From contig NZ_FQUV01000002.1 of the NCBI RefSeq assembly GCF_900129235.1, positions 1 to 64,000 on the forward strand: DNA of 64,000 bases, read 5' to 3'. The notes beneath the pieces were generated by a model, which was not told the DNA's origin, ran no database searches, and worked only from the letters and a program-made list of their open reading frames with translations. A program made the translations under genes and the position numbers. How positions within the stretch are numbered: position 1 is the stretch's first letter; every line of letters starts with the position of its first letter. Shown here piece by piece: positions 53,961 to 63,989 of this stretch. The stretch is from Litoreibacter ascidiaceicola (GTDB lineage Bacteria; Pseudomonadota; Alphaproteobacteria; Rhodobacterales; Rhodobacteraceae).

Positions 53961-53989
53961 ATGGGGCGCGACCGTGTGTTGCGCCCCAT
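53961..53989 (+). promoter_or_regulatory. Intercistronic hairpin between substrate-binding and permease genes
   Basis: ATGGGGCGC (53961-53969) pairs perfectly with GCGCCCCAT (53981-53989) around an 11-base loop, directly after the substrate-binding gene. Such stem-loops often stabilise the upstream mRNA or partly terminate transcription, so that the binding protein is made in excess over the permeases. Confidence 0.65.
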
Positions 53990-54028
53990 TTCGCTTGAAC
54001 GAACTTTTCAAAGACTGGGGCGGAAAAC

Positions 54029-55543
54029 GTGACAGAGGTTTTGGCAGCAGATGGACGGCCCCTAAAGGCCTCACTTAACCGCGCCTTGCGCCGTCAGAAG
54101 TTGCGCGCGCTGGCCCTGATCGCCCCCTTGCTTATTTTCATCCTGGTATCCTTCGTGATGCCAATCGCTGACATGCTGTTCCGCTCGGTCGAAAACGAGA
54201 TTGTGTCGGATACTTTGCCGCGTACTGTCAAAGCGCTCGAAGGCTGGGACAGCTCCAGTGGAGAAGCGCCAGGCGAGGCAGTTTTTAACGCGCTTTATAC
54301 CGATATGGCGCTTGCCACCGAATACAAATCCCATACGCGACTGGGCAGTCGTTTGAATTATGAGCTGACTGGCGTTTCATCGCTGTTTCGTAAGTCCGGT
54401 CGCCGCGTGAAGCGGTTTGATACCGACGTATATGCCGATGCTTTCCGCGATGCTGACCCCGCCTATGCCGATCCGGGCCAATGGGCCGCTTGGATGAGTG
54501 ACGACACCGTCCGCGCCGCTGTGCCTGTAACCGCTGCAACTTATGATGCTTGGGCTAAAATGATCGTGGAGGTCGACAACGACGATCCGGCCAAAGAAGA
54601 GCCATGGGATTTTGTCTACACCGCCCTCTATAACGAGGCAGTCGCCGGGGCTTCGCTACCCGTCGCGGTCGATGTTTCGGGGGTGGAGCCGGTTTCGCTG
54701 CGCGATCAATTCGTGGAAGTCGATAAGGATTGGCTGGATATTGATGTCTGGCAGACCATCAAGATTTACGCGCCGAAATACACCAATGGCTATTTCCTGA
54801 ACTCCGTTGATTTGCTTAAAGGCCCAGATGGCGCCGAGGCGCGGCCCGAGAGCGAGAGGATCTATGTTGTGCTGTTTATTCGCACCATGATCATGTCCCT
54901 GTCGATCATGGGTATGTGCGTGCTTTTAGGCTACCCGATTGCATGGCTGCTGGCGAACCTGAGGGATCGCACGGCCAACCTGCTGATGATCCTTGTATTG
55001 CTGCCGTTCTGGACGTCGCTGCTGGTGAGGACTTCGGCATGGAAAGTGCTGCTTCAACAGCAGGGTGTGATCAATGACGTTCTAGTCTGGATCGGCCTTG
55101 TTGCCGATGATGGGCGACTGCAACTGATCAACAACCAGACGGGTACGATCATTGCCATGACGCATATCCTGCTGCCGTTTATGATTTTGCCGCTGTACTC
55201 GGTGATGAAAACAATCCCACCTAGTTACCTGCGGGCGGCCAAGTCTTTGGGCGCAACCGACTGGACGGCGTTCTGGCGGGTCTACTTCCCGCAATCTGTG
55301 CCGGGGATCGGGGCAGGGTGCATTCTCGTATTCATCCTGTCGATTGGCTACTACATCACACCGGAACTGGTGGGGGGCACCAAGGGTGTCTTCATTTCCA
55401 ACCGGATTGCCTACCACATTTCCAGTTCTTTGAACTGGGGGCTGGCGGCGGCCTTGGGATCCATCCTGTTGGCAGTGGTGCTGCTTCTCTACTGGGTTTA
55501 CGACAAGATCGTTGGCATTGATAACGTGAAGCTGGGGGGCTGA
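54029..55543 (+). CDS. ABC transporter permease (PotB-like) with large periplasmic insertion
   Basis: The 504-residue protein starts at GTG 54029. One helix (about 27-50) is followed by about 220 polar residues, then a helix cluster (about 285-500) with the EAA loop AAKSLGATDWTAFWRVYFPQSVPGI. A PotB-like permease normally has about 280-300 residues, so the insertion between helix 1 and 2 is unusual. It sits between the substrate-binding gene and the second permease gene, which starts three bases later. Confidence 0.9.
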   Translation: MTEVLAADGRPLKASLNRALRRQKLRALALIAPLLIFILVSFVMPIADMLFRSVENEIVSDTLPRTVKALEGWDSSSGEAPGEAVFNALYTDMALATEYKSHTRLGSRLNYELTGVSSLFRKSGRRVKRFDTDVYADAFRDADPAYADPGQWAAWMSDDTVRAAVPVTAATYDAWAKMIVEVDNDDPAKEEPWDFVYTALYNEAVAGASLPVAVDVSGVEPVSLRDQFVEVDKDWLDIDVWQTIKIYAPKYTNGYFLNSVDLLKGPDGAEARPESERIYVVLFIRTMIMSLSIMGMCVLLGYPIAWLLANLRDRTANLLMILVLLPFWTSLLVRTSAWKVLLQQQGVINDVLVWIGLVADDGRLQLINNQTGTIIAMTHILLPFMILPLYSVMKTIPPSYLRAAKSLGATDWTAFWRVYFPQSVPGIGAGCILVFILSIGYYITPELVGGTKGVFISNRIAYHISSSLNWGLAAALGSILLAVVLLLYWVYDKIVGIDNVKLGG

Positions 55544-55546
55544 GAT

Positions 55547-56443
55547 ATGTCTGGATTGCCACCATATGCATCAACCGGCCAGCGCGTCTGGTACTACAGT
55601 TTCCGCGTCATTTGCGGGGTGATTTTCTTCTTCCTGATCGCGCCGATCCTTGTGATCATCCCGCTGTCGTTTAACGCGGAGAACTTCTTTACCTTCACGC
55701 CGGAGATGCTGGCATTTGATCCTGCGGGCTATTCTACGAAGCACTATCAGGATTTCTTTACCAATTCCGATTGGCAACTGGCGCTACGTAACTCGTTGAA
55801 GATTGCCCCTGTGGCAACCATTTTGTCTGTTTCCTTGGGGACTTTGGCCGCCATCGGTCTGTCCCAAAGCCACGTGCCGTTCCGGCGGGCGATTATGGCG
55901 GTGCTGATTTCACCGATGATCGTTCCCCTGATCATCTCGGCGACGGGCATGTATTTCTTCTATTCCAACCCCTATATTCCGATCCCGTTCTACGGAAAGC
56001 TTGAGCTGCCCTTCACGCTGACGGGTACCTACTGGGGCGTGGTTCTGGCGCACGCAGCGTTGGGTATTCCCTTCGTGATTATTACCGTGACCGCGACCTT
56101 GGTGGGCTTTGACCAATCGCTGACCCGCGCGGCGGCCAACATGGGCGCAGGACCGGTTACAACCTTCTTCCGCGTGCAGATGCCATTGATCCTGCCTGGC
56201 GTCGTCTCAGGCGGCCTGTTCGCCTTCATCACGTCGTTTGACGAGGTTGTGGTGGTGCTCTTCGTAGGTTCCGCCGGACAAAAGACGTTGCCATGGCAGA
56301 TGTTCACCGGCCTGCGTGAGCAAATCAGCCCGACCATCCTAGCTGTGGCGACGATCCTGATCGCAGTCTCAGTTGCGTTGCTGTTCGTCCTGGAAATGCT
56401 GCGCCGCCGGTCCGAACGCCTTCGTGGGTTGTCTCCGAGCTAG
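55547..56443 (+). CDS. ABC transporter permease (PotC-like)
   Basis: The 298-residue protein has six helices and the EAA loop AAANMGAGPVTTFFRVQMPLILPGV. It is the second permease of the creatinase-linked importer. Length is ordinary for the family, and it follows the first permease by three bases. Confidence 0.92.
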   Translation: MSGLPPYASTGQRVWYYSFRVICGVIFFFLIAPILVIIPLSFNAENFFTFTPEMLAFDPAGYSTKHYQDFFTNSDWQLALRNSLKIAPVATILSVSLGTLAAIGLSQSHVPFRRAIMAVLISPMIVPLIISATGMYFFYSNPYIPIPFYGKLELPFTLTGTYWGVVLAHAALGIPFVIITVTATLVGFDQSLTRAAANMGAGPVTTFFRVQMPLILPGVVSGGLFAFITSFDEVVVVLFVGSAGQKTLPWQMFTGLREQISPTILAVATILIAVSVALLFVLEMLRRRSERLRGLSPS

Positions 56444-56467
56444 TGATTTCCGAAGCTGTGAGCGAGG

Positions 56468-58168
56468 ATGTTGAAAGTGCCTGACGCGTCCATTGCGATG
56501 CTCCTTGTTCAAAACGACGCCGAAGGGGACGTCCTGACCTGCTTTGAAGGGCTGAGTTTTTGGGGTGGCGTTGATCCTGATACGGGGGTGATCATTGATG
56601 CTCACCATCCCGATCACGGGGCTTGCCTTGCCGGAAAAATCGTTTTGATGCCAAGCTCGCGCGGGTCGTGCAGCGGCAGTGGCGTTTTGTTGCAATTGGC
56701 GCGGAATGGCTGCGCCCCTGCCGCACTCGTGTTTCGCGAAGATGAAGACATCCTGACACTGGGCGCGATGATCGCTGAGCGCCTTTTCGATCGTCCGGTC
56801 GCTGTGTTGCGGCTTTCGCCGATGATCTATGATGAATTGTCCAAAGAAACGACCGCAAGAATTAGTGGTGATGAGCTGTTTTTTGGCAGGCAGACGGTGG
56901 GTTTATCACACCCTGATCTGGACGAATTGGCCTTGAATGACACCGACCGGGCCATGCTGGCTGGACAACAGGGACCAGCGTTGCAAGTTGCGATGGAGGT
57001 CTTGTGCCTGATGGCGGCGGTGCAGGGCGCGCGTGATCTCGTCGATGTGACCCGCGCGCATATCGACGGCTGCATCCTTGCACATGATGCCAATCTCGAC
57101 TTCGCAGAAAAGATGCTCCAGATGGGCGCGAAGACCCGCATACCCACGACGATCAACGCGATTTCGGTCGACCGTAAAAACTGGTCATCTCAAGGCGTCG
57201 TGCCTGATTTTGGCAATAAAGCCAGCCGTCTTGCAGATGCCTATGTGATTATGGGCGCGCGCGCGACCTTTACCTGCGCCCCCTACCTTTTGGACGACAG
57301 GCCACAATTGGGCGAGGCCATTGGCTGGTCCGAATCGAATGCTGTGATCTTTGCAAATTCCGTTCTTGGTGCACGAACCGAGAAACACCCGGATTATCTG
57401 GATCTGTTTATTGCCATGACGGGGCGCGCCCCGAATACCGGCGTGTACCTGGCCGCCAACCGTGTGCCCGAGTGCGAATTGCGCGTCGCGTTACCCGAGA
57501 CCTATGATGACGCCCTGTGGCCGATGTTGGGATGGTTGGCAGGTTGCAAATCGCCCAGCGGCATTCCTGTTCTGACGGGGTTGGAGCATGCTTCGCCATC
57601 CTCCGACGACCTGAAAGCATTGTGCGCGGCGTTTGGCACGACCTCGGCGGCTCCGATGCTGCATGTCCGCGGTCATACGCCAGAGGGTGAGCGACTGCTC
57701 GTGGCCGACGCGGCGGTCTTCGACATTACGTCGCCCGATTTGGCGTTGGTCTGGCAAGAGTTCAATACGGGTGGTGCACAGGTCGACCTTGTCGCGATCG
57801 GAAGCCCTCATGCCTCGCTCTCAGAATGCCGGAAGCTCGCACAATTTCTGCATGGAAAGACCTGCGACCCACAGACTGCCATGATCGTAACAGTCGGTCG
57901 AAAAGTGTTGGAAGACGCGACGTTGGAAGGCCTTGTTGACGTGCTTCGGCGTGCTGGCGTTCAGGTCATTGCCGATCTCTGTTGGTGCTCGATCACAAAG
58001 CCGGTGTTCCCTCCGGATACGAAAGTTCTCATGACCAACTCGGGCAAATACTCCCATTACGCGAATGGTCTGACAGGGTGCGAAGTGCGATTTGGAAGTC
58101 TGGAAGAGTGCGCGCAGGCCGCGGTCTCGGGTCATGCGGATACTGAACCCCCGTCATGGTTGCTTTGA
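56468..58168 (+). CDS. Aconitase X family protein (fused DUF126-DUF521)
   Basis: The 566-residue protein joins a DUF126 part (about 1-135, with PSSRGSCSGSGVLLQLARNG) and a DUF521 part (from about 140, with RIPTTINAISVDRKNW, GNKASRLADAYVIMGARATFTCAPYLL and CWCSITKPVFPP). Characterised bacterial aconitase X enzymes are cis-3-hydroxy-L-proline dehydratases. It follows the second permease gene by 24 bases, in the operon with creatinase and the importer. I cannot tell whether the substrate here is hydroxyproline or something else. Confidence 0.88.
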   Translation: MLKVPDASIAMLLVQNDAEGDVLTCFEGLSFWGGVDPDTGVIIDAHHPDHGACLAGKIVLMPSSRGSCSGSGVLLQLARNGCAPAALVFREDEDILTLGAMIAERLFDRPVAVLRLSPMIYDELSKETTARISGDELFFGRQTVGLSHPDLDELALNDTDRAMLAGQQGPALQVAMEVLCLMAAVQGARDLVDVTRAHIDGCILAHDANLDFAEKMLQMGAKTRIPTTINAISVDRKNWSSQGVVPDFGNKASRLADAYVIMGARATFTCAPYLLDDRPQLGEAIGWSESNAVIFANSVLGARTEKHPDYLDLFIAMTGRAPNTGVYLAANRVPECELRVALPETYDDALWPMLGWLAGCKSPSGIPVLTGLEHASPSSDDLKALCAAFGTTSAAPMLHVRGHTPEGERLLVADAAVFDITSPDLALVWQEFNTGGAQVDLVAIGSPHASLSECRKLAQFLHGKTCDPQTAMIVTVGRKVLEDATLEGLVDVLRRAGVQVIADLCWCSITKPVFPPDTKVLMTNSGKYSHYANGLTGCEVRFGSLEECAQAAVSGHADTEPPSWLL

Positions 58169-58455
58169 ACCCAAACGTGGTGATAGGCGGAGAATTTGCG
58201 AGCCATGTTCACACTTGTGTTTGCCGTGGCGCATTGTCTTGCAGAGGCCGTCGTAAAGCGCGAAGAGACATTGGAAAGTGCGGCTTGACCTTCGCGAAGG
58301 AACGCATGGATTGGGAACAAAATAGGAGCGGCGCGCGTTGAAAGAAAAGCGCGTGTTCGGTCTGGTCGGGTCAAGCACGATTTGATGCCGAGATGCGCTA
58401 AAGCGATGGTGGCTTGCGCGCGCCTCGGATAGTCTGGGCCTAGGGTGCAACGTCG

Positions 58456-60255
58456 ATGATCAAGTACAATTTAATTCGTCTCATAACCGCTGGCTTTCTT
58501 GGGATGATGTTCCCCGGAACTGCGAGCGCGCTTGAGCGCGTTGATGTGCAGTTGATCGGCAGCGCGGACGCCGAATTGCAGCAAAGCCTGCAGGCAAACT
58601 CAGTCCTGAGGGCTTTGGACGGTAATGTAACGACCGGTGATGTAATCACTGCGGCACGGTCGGAATATGCCCAACTCATCGAAGTGTTGTATTCAAAAGG
58701 GTATTACTCATCGGTCGTGAGCGTGCTTGTGGATGGTCGAGAGGCGGCGCTCATTGATCCTTTCCGTGAACCGGCGCGCGTGGATGTCGTGCAAATTCGC
58801 GTGGAGCCCGGACGTCCTTTCCGGTTTGGAAGAGCCAATATCGGTCCGTTGGTTGACACCAGCCCTTTGCAGTCCGGTTTCAGAACGGGTGCACCCGCGC
58901 TTGCAGATGTCGTCCGCAGCACGGTGAAAGAATCCGTCGACGACTGGCGACAGGTTGGCTACGCGAAAGCGGAGGTTGCCGATCAATCGGTGTTGGCACG
59001 TCATAAAACAGCACAGCTTGATGTGGACGTAGAGATCGCGACAGGGCGGCGGGCCACCTTCGGTAAAGTCGCGGTGACTGGCGAGACAGCCGTGCGCGAG
59101 AAACGCGTCAGAAACATCGCAGGCCTGCCGAGCGGAAAGGTCTTTGACCCCGACGCGGTGAAGAAGGCTGCCGCGCGGTTGCGCAAAGTGGGTACCTTCA
59201 AGTCGGTCCAGGTCACAGAGGCCGACGAGATCGCCGAAGACGGCACGCTTGATATGCAGATAAATGTCATAGACAGAAAGCCACGCCGCATCGGTGGCGG
59301 GCTGGAGTTGTCCAGTTTGGACGGTCTGACGGTGTCCGGATATTGGCTGCACCGGAACTTTCTGGGCGGGGCAGAACTGTTCCGCATCGACTCCGAGATT
59401 GCACAGATCGGTGGAACATCGAGCGGCATAGATTATGCGTTGTCCTTCCGCCTTGAAAAGCCTGCCGTGTATGGCCCCGACACCTTGTTCTTTGCCGAAT
59501 TCGGGACCTACTACACCGACGAAGAAGACTACATCGAGAAGAAGGTCGAGCTGGCTATCGGTGCTTCGCATGAGTTCGGCGAGCGGCTGACAGGCGAGCT
59601 TGGGATCGGGTACAGCTATTCACGAGTGACCGACCTATACGCCACGCCGAATACCAAGCGGACCTTGCAGATGTTCAGCTTCCCGATTTCGCTGACCTAC
59701 GACGCGCGGGATGACAGGCTGGATGCAACCCAAGGGTTTTATCTGAAAGGTAAAGCGACACCGTTTTACGAGTCAGTTCAGGGCCGAAGCGGGGCACATC
59801 TGAGCTTTGATGCACGAGGCTACTATGCTGTTGGTTCGGAAAAGAAGACGGTTTTGGCGGGTAGATTGCAGCTTGGCTCTTTGATCGGCGTGACAGCTCA
59901 AGACGCGCCGCCCGACTTTCTATTCTATTCCGGCGGTGGTGGCACGGTGCGGGGCCAACCCTACCAGTCCCTTGCAACACCTGTCGCAGGCGGAACTTTG
60001 GGGGGGCGCTCCTTCGCGGGCCTGTCGGGTGAGGTGCGCCAATCCATCACCGACACCATCGGCGTGGTTGCATTTGTGGACGCCGGATATGTCGGCGCGG
60101 ACAGTTTGGGCAATGGTGACTGGCACGCAGGCGCGGGCTTGGGCCTGCGCTATAAAACACCGGTTGGTCCGATCCGCTTGGACGTTGCGGCCCCTGTTGC
60201 TGGTAACACCGGAAATGGCGTTCAGATTTATGTCGGCATAGGGCAGGCATTCTGA
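58456..60255 (+). CDS. tamA: Translocation and assembly module subunit TamA
   Basis: A signal peptide (about 1-24) is followed by POTRA domains (about 25-265) and a beta-barrel of the Omp85 family ending in GNGVQIYVGIGQAF, with the C-terminal Phe that serves as BAM signal. It has GGGGTVRGQPYQSLATP, a conserved Omp85 segment. TamA in the outer membrane works with TamB in exporting or inserting autotransporters. The stop overlaps the tamB start (TGATG). Confidence 0.93.
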   Translation: MIKYNLIRLITAGFLGMMFPGTASALERVDVQLIGSADAELQQSLQANSVLRALDGNVTTGDVITAARSEYAQLIEVLYSKGYYSSVVSVLVDGREAALIDPFREPARVDVVQIRVEPGRPFRFGRANIGPLVDTSPLQSGFRTGAPALADVVRSTVKESVDDWRQVGYAKAEVADQSVLARHKTAQLDVDVEIATGRRATFGKVAVTGETAVREKRVRNIAGLPSGKVFDPDAVKKAAARLRKVGTFKSVQVTEADEIAEDGTLDMQINVIDRKPRRIGGGLELSSLDGLTVSGYWLHRNFLGGAELFRIDSEIAQIGGTSSGIDYALSFRLEKPAVYGPDTLFFAEFGTYYTDEEDYIEKKVELAIGASHEFGERLTGELGIGYSYSRVTDLYATPNTKRTLQMFSFPISLTYDARDDRLDATQGFYLKGKATPFYESVQGRSGAHLSFDARGYYAVGSEKKTVLAGRLQLGSLIGVTAQDAPPDFLFYSGGGGTVRGQPYQSLATPVAGGTLGGRSFAGLSGEVRQSITDTIGVVAFVDAGYVGADSLGNGDWHAGAGLGLRYKTPVGPIRLDVAAPVAGNTGNGVQIYVGIGQAF

Positions 60256-63200
60256 TGCGGGGTCTTCTTCTTTGCTTGCTGTTTGTGTTTGCCCCGTTTG
60301 CGGCGCTCGGACAGCAGGAAAACAGCGATCGCGGCTATATTCAGGGCTTGCTAGAGGACGCATTGTCTAGCGATGGCGGGAAGGTCACGCTTGAAGGCTT
60401 CGAAGGTGCGCTCAGTGCGCGCGCGACCGTTGAGCGTATTACCGTTGCCGATACGGAAGGGGTCTGGCTCAGTGCGGATGGTGTCTCTCTGGCGTGGAAC
60501 CGCTCTGCCTTGTTGCGCGGCCAAATCGAGATTGCCGAAATATCCGTTGAGACAATTGATCTGATCCGGCAGCCGGTCGCTGCAGACACAGCATTACCCT
60601 CCCCGGAGGCGAGCGGCGCGTTTTCATTGCCTGACCTGCCTGTGTCGGTCAATGTCGACAGCCTGAAGATCGGAGCCGTCAATGTTGCTGCCGAGATGTT
60701 CGGGGAAGCGGCGCAAGTTTCCGTATCGGGAAATGCACGTTTGGCAAATGGTGCCGGGGTTGCTGTTCTTGAAATCGAACGCTTGGATCAAGCAGGGAAT
60801 TTCAGTCTGGCGGCTGAGTTCGACAACACCTCGCGCGACCTGTTACTGGACTTGAACCTGACCGAACCTGCGGACGGGATCGCGGTAAAACTGCTCAACA
60901 TACCCGGCCATCCGTCGATCACGCTCACGGTTCAAGGCGATGATCCGGTCACGGATTTCAGTGCGAACATTCTGCTTGCGACCGATGGTGAAGATCGCCT
61001 TCAAGGTGTGGTCGAGCTGAAAACGGATGCCGACGGTGGCACCGGCTTTGCAGTGAATTTGAGCGGCGACGTGGCGCCGGTCTTCGTGCCGGAATTCGCC
61101 GAGTTTCTTGGCACCAATATCCAGCTAAAGGCGCGAGGGGACCGCTCTGTAGTGGGGGGTATCAACCTTGATGAACTGAACCTCCAAACCGCTGCAATGC
61201 AAATACAAGGCTCCGCCGAAATTGGCGCGGATGGCTGGCCAAATAAACTGAAGCTGGATGGTGAAATTGTGCCACCGGACGGCGACACTGTCGTCTTGCC
61301 ACTCCCGGGGCCTGCGACGTCTGTTAAGCGGGTGGAGCTATTCGGAACATTCGATGCGGAGGCTGGTGAGGCTTGGCAACTTCTGGGACGCGCCAGCGGA
61401 GTGGAGCAAGCCGGGCTGCGGCTGGACTTGGCCAAGTTCGACGCTGCTGGCACCATTGAAAAGGCTGCCGAAAGTGTCGACGGAACCTTGCAGCTAAAGA
61501 TTGAGGGCATCGCTTTACAAGATGCGGCGTTCGCACAAGCTGTCGGGGATCGGTTGCGCGGTGGACTTCTTTTTGAGTGGGCCAATAGCGGCGTGCTGAG
61601 TGTGCGTGAAATTGACCTGTCGGGCAGCGACTATGGCCTGACGGGTGAGCTCTCGGTCGATGCGACCGACAGCGTTGAGGCTATAAAAGTCACTCCTGAC
61701 CTACAGGTGATCGCTGAAGATCTGTCTCGTTTTGCGGGGCTTGCACAGATTGATTTATCTGGTGCTGCGGATCTCGCCGTTGTTGGGGCGCTGGAACCTT
61801 TGACGGGTGTCCTAGACCTTAATTTTGACGGGACAACGCGCAACCTTGCCACAGGTGTCGCCCAACTCGACCCGTTGTTGTCGGGTGAGGGCAAGCTGAC
61901 TTTGGGGCTGTCGCGTAACGAGAACGGATTGAAGGCAGAGCCTCTACGAATAGCGACGGACCACGCAAGCATAGACGCAAACGCCACGTTGCGGACAGAC
62001 GGAAGCGTGGCCACGTTGCGTGCCAAATTGCCGGATGTCTCCAAAGCTCTCCCTGAGTTGAGCGGTGCTGCCGACCTCACGGTTGAAGCGACGCAAGATG
62101 GCGACGTTTGGACCATTGCCACAACCGCGTCCTTGCCCGGCGGGACGCAGGCAGACTATCGCGGCACGGTGCGGGGCTTTAAGGATGGCAACCTTCTTGT
62201 CGATGGTACGGTTACAGCAGCTGTCGAAAGGCTGTCGGCCTTCTCCAAGCTGGCAGGGCGGGGGCTTTCTGGTGGGGTAAACCTCGAAGCGTCGGGGAAT
62301 GCGGATGTCTTGAGAGGCAGTTTCGATTTGACGGCCAGCGGTCAGGCGCAATCTATTGCGTTCGGTCAACCAACGCTCGAGCCATTGCTGAGAGGGGCCA
62401 CGCGGTTTGATTTTTCCGCAACCCGCGATGTCGCGGGCGTCACACTCATTCGAAGTTTGGAAGTCGACGGCTCGGCCCTTGATGCGCAGGTGAGCGGGAG
62501 TTTTGGGCCGGAGGCGGGGCAATTGGACTACCGCGTGTCACTTGCCAATCTGGGCTTGATCGTTCCCGATTTTCCCGGTCCGGCAAATGTGAGCGGTACT
62601 GCGGTGAAGCAGCAGCAATCCTGGGCGATTGACGCCTCAGGTCAGGGGCCTGGTGGCGTTGCTGTCGCGGCCAACGGTCGTGTGGCTGAGGATTTCTCGA
62701 CGGTCGCCGTCGCATTGAACGGCTCGGCCCCTTTGGCATTGATTAATGCGCGTTTGCAGGGGCAAAACCTGACCGGACTTGCGCGTTTCGATCTTCAGGT
62801 GAACGGACCACCGGCGTTGCAATCCGTATCCGGCCAAGTGAACATTGTTGACGGCCGCTTAGCCATTCCGTCGCGAAGCACGGCCCTTAACCAAATCAAT
62901 GGGCAAGTCCGGCTCTCTGGTGGGCAGGCGCAGCTGTCGTTTGATGCGGGCGTGTCGACCGGAGGCAGTGTAACGCTGAGCGGCCCAGTGTCACTGACAT
63001 CGCCCTATAACGCCCAATTAACTGCCGACCTTCAGCGCGTCACTCTGCGCGATGCGTCCCTGTTCGAAACCACGCTCGGGGGGCGCTTGACTGTCAACGG
63101 AGCGCTGATTGGTGGAGCCACAATCGGCGGTGTGATCGATGTCGAAACGGCGGAGATCAGGATCCCGCAATTTGGTCCCTCCTATTCCGCACTGGAAGGG

Positions 63201-63989
63201 TTGCGCCACTTGAACCCGTCGCAAGATGTCCGCCGAACGCTTCGCTTCGCCGGGTTGGACAAGGAAAGCGATGCCGTGGAATCAAGCACTCCGGGTTTTC
63301 CGCTGAACCTGACCTTGCGTATTCCTAGCCGCTTGTTCGTACGCGGACGGGGGTTAGATGCTGAACTGGGCGGCACTTTGGGCCTGACAGGTACCACCAA
63401 TAACGTGAACCCTGTCGGTGGATTTGATCTGATCCGTGGTCGTCTGGATTTGTTGGGAAGGCGGCTAAATCTGACCGAAGGATCTGTGCGATTGCGTGGT
63501 GACTTTGATCCGGTGATCAAGTTCGCTGCGACGTCTCAGGTCGAGGATGTGACGGTCGGGCTGTTATTGGAAGGCTTGGCATCCGAGCCGGAAGTCACAG
63601 TAACCTCGTCGCCAGAGCTGCCAGAGGAGGAAGCGCTGTCCCTGTTGCTGTTTGGACGCGAAGTCACGCAAATTTCGGCATTTCAGGCCGTGCAATTGGC
63701 CTTAGCCGTCCGGACGCTTGCGGGGCGAAGCGGGACCAGTCTGACCGACGGCATCCGCGACAAGCTAGGTGTCGACGATTTGGATATCGGAACCGATGCG
63801 GACGGCAACACGCAAGCGAAAGTGGGCAAGTATATCTCTGACAACATCTACACAGATGTCACCGTCAAGAGTGATGGAGAAAGCCAGATCAACCTCAACC
63901 TTGAGGTCAGCCCGACAGTAACTGTTCGCGGCCGCCTGAGCAGTGACGGCGACACGGGGATCGGTGTGTTCTTCGAGAAAGACTACTAG
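60255..63989 (+). CDS. tamB: Translocation and assembly module subunit TamB
   Basis: The 1244-residue protein has an N-terminal signal/anchor (about 1-20) and a very long beta-rich body of repeated short strands, as expected of the bridge-like AsmA/VPS13-related lipid-transfer family, ending with the TamB (DUF490) domain (about 870-1244, with GGFDLIRGRLDLLGRRLNL and LPEEEALSLLLFGREV). TamB spans the periplasm, linking inner and outer membranes, and is implicated in lipid transport and OMP assembly. It is complete; 11 bases remain after its stop. Confidence 0.93.
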   Translation: MRGLLLCLLFVFAPFAALGQQENSDRGYIQGLLEDALSSDGGKVTLEGFEGALSARATVERITVADTEGVWLSADGVSLAWNRSALLRGQIEIAEISVETIDLIRQPVAADTALPSPEASGAFSLPDLPVSVNVDSLKIGAVNVAAEMFGEAAQVSVSGNARLANGAGVAVLEIERLDQAGNFSLAAEFDNTSRDLLLDLNLTEPADGIAVKLLNIPGHPSITLTVQGDDPVTDFSANILLATDGEDRLQGVVELKTDADGGTGFAVNLSGDVAPVFVPEFAEFLGTNIQLKARGDRSVVGGINLDELNLQTAAMQIQGSAEIGADGWPNKLKLDGEIVPPDGDTVVLPLPGPATSVKRVELFGTFDAEAGEAWQLLGRASGVEQAGLRLDLAKFDAAGTIEKAAESVDGTLQLKIEGIALQDAAFAQAVGDRLRGGLLFEWANSGVLSVREIDLSGSDYGLTGELSVDATDSVEAIKVTPDLQVIAEDLSRFAGLAQIDLSGAADLAVVGALEPLTGVLDLNFDGTTRNLATGVAQLDPLLSGEGKLTLGLSRNENGLKAEPLRIATDHASIDANATLRTDGSVATLRAKLPDVSKALPELSGAADLTVEATQDGDVWTIATTASLPGGTQADYRGTVRGFKDGNLLVDGTVTAAVERLSAFSKLAGRGLSGGVNLEASGNADVLRGSFDLTASGQAQSIAFGQPTLEPLLRGATRFDFSATRDVAGVTLIRSLEVDGSALDAQVSGSFGPEAGQLDYRVSLANLGLIVPDFPGPANVSGTAVKQQQSWAIDASGQGPGGVAVAANGRVAEDFSTVAVALNGSAPLALINARLQGQNLTGLARFDLQVNGPPALQSVSGQVNIVDGRLAIPSRSTALNQINGQVRLSGGQAQLSFDAGVSTGGSVTLSGPVSLTSPYNAQLTADLQRVTLRDASLFETTLGGRLTVNGALIGGATIGGVIDVETAEIRIPQFGPSYSALEGLRHLNPSQDVRRTLRFAGLDKESDAVESSTPGFPLNLTLRIPSRLFVRGRGLDAELGGTLGLTGTTNNVNPVGGFDLIRGRLDLLGRRLNLTEGSVRLRGDFDPVIKFAATSQVEDVTVGLLLEGLASEPEVTVTSSPELPEEEALSLLLFGREVTQISAFQAVQLALAVRTLAGRSGTSLTDGIRDKLGVDDLDIGTDADGNTQAKVGKYISDNIYTDVTVKSDGESQINLNLEVSPTVTVRGRLSSDGDTGIGVFFEKDY

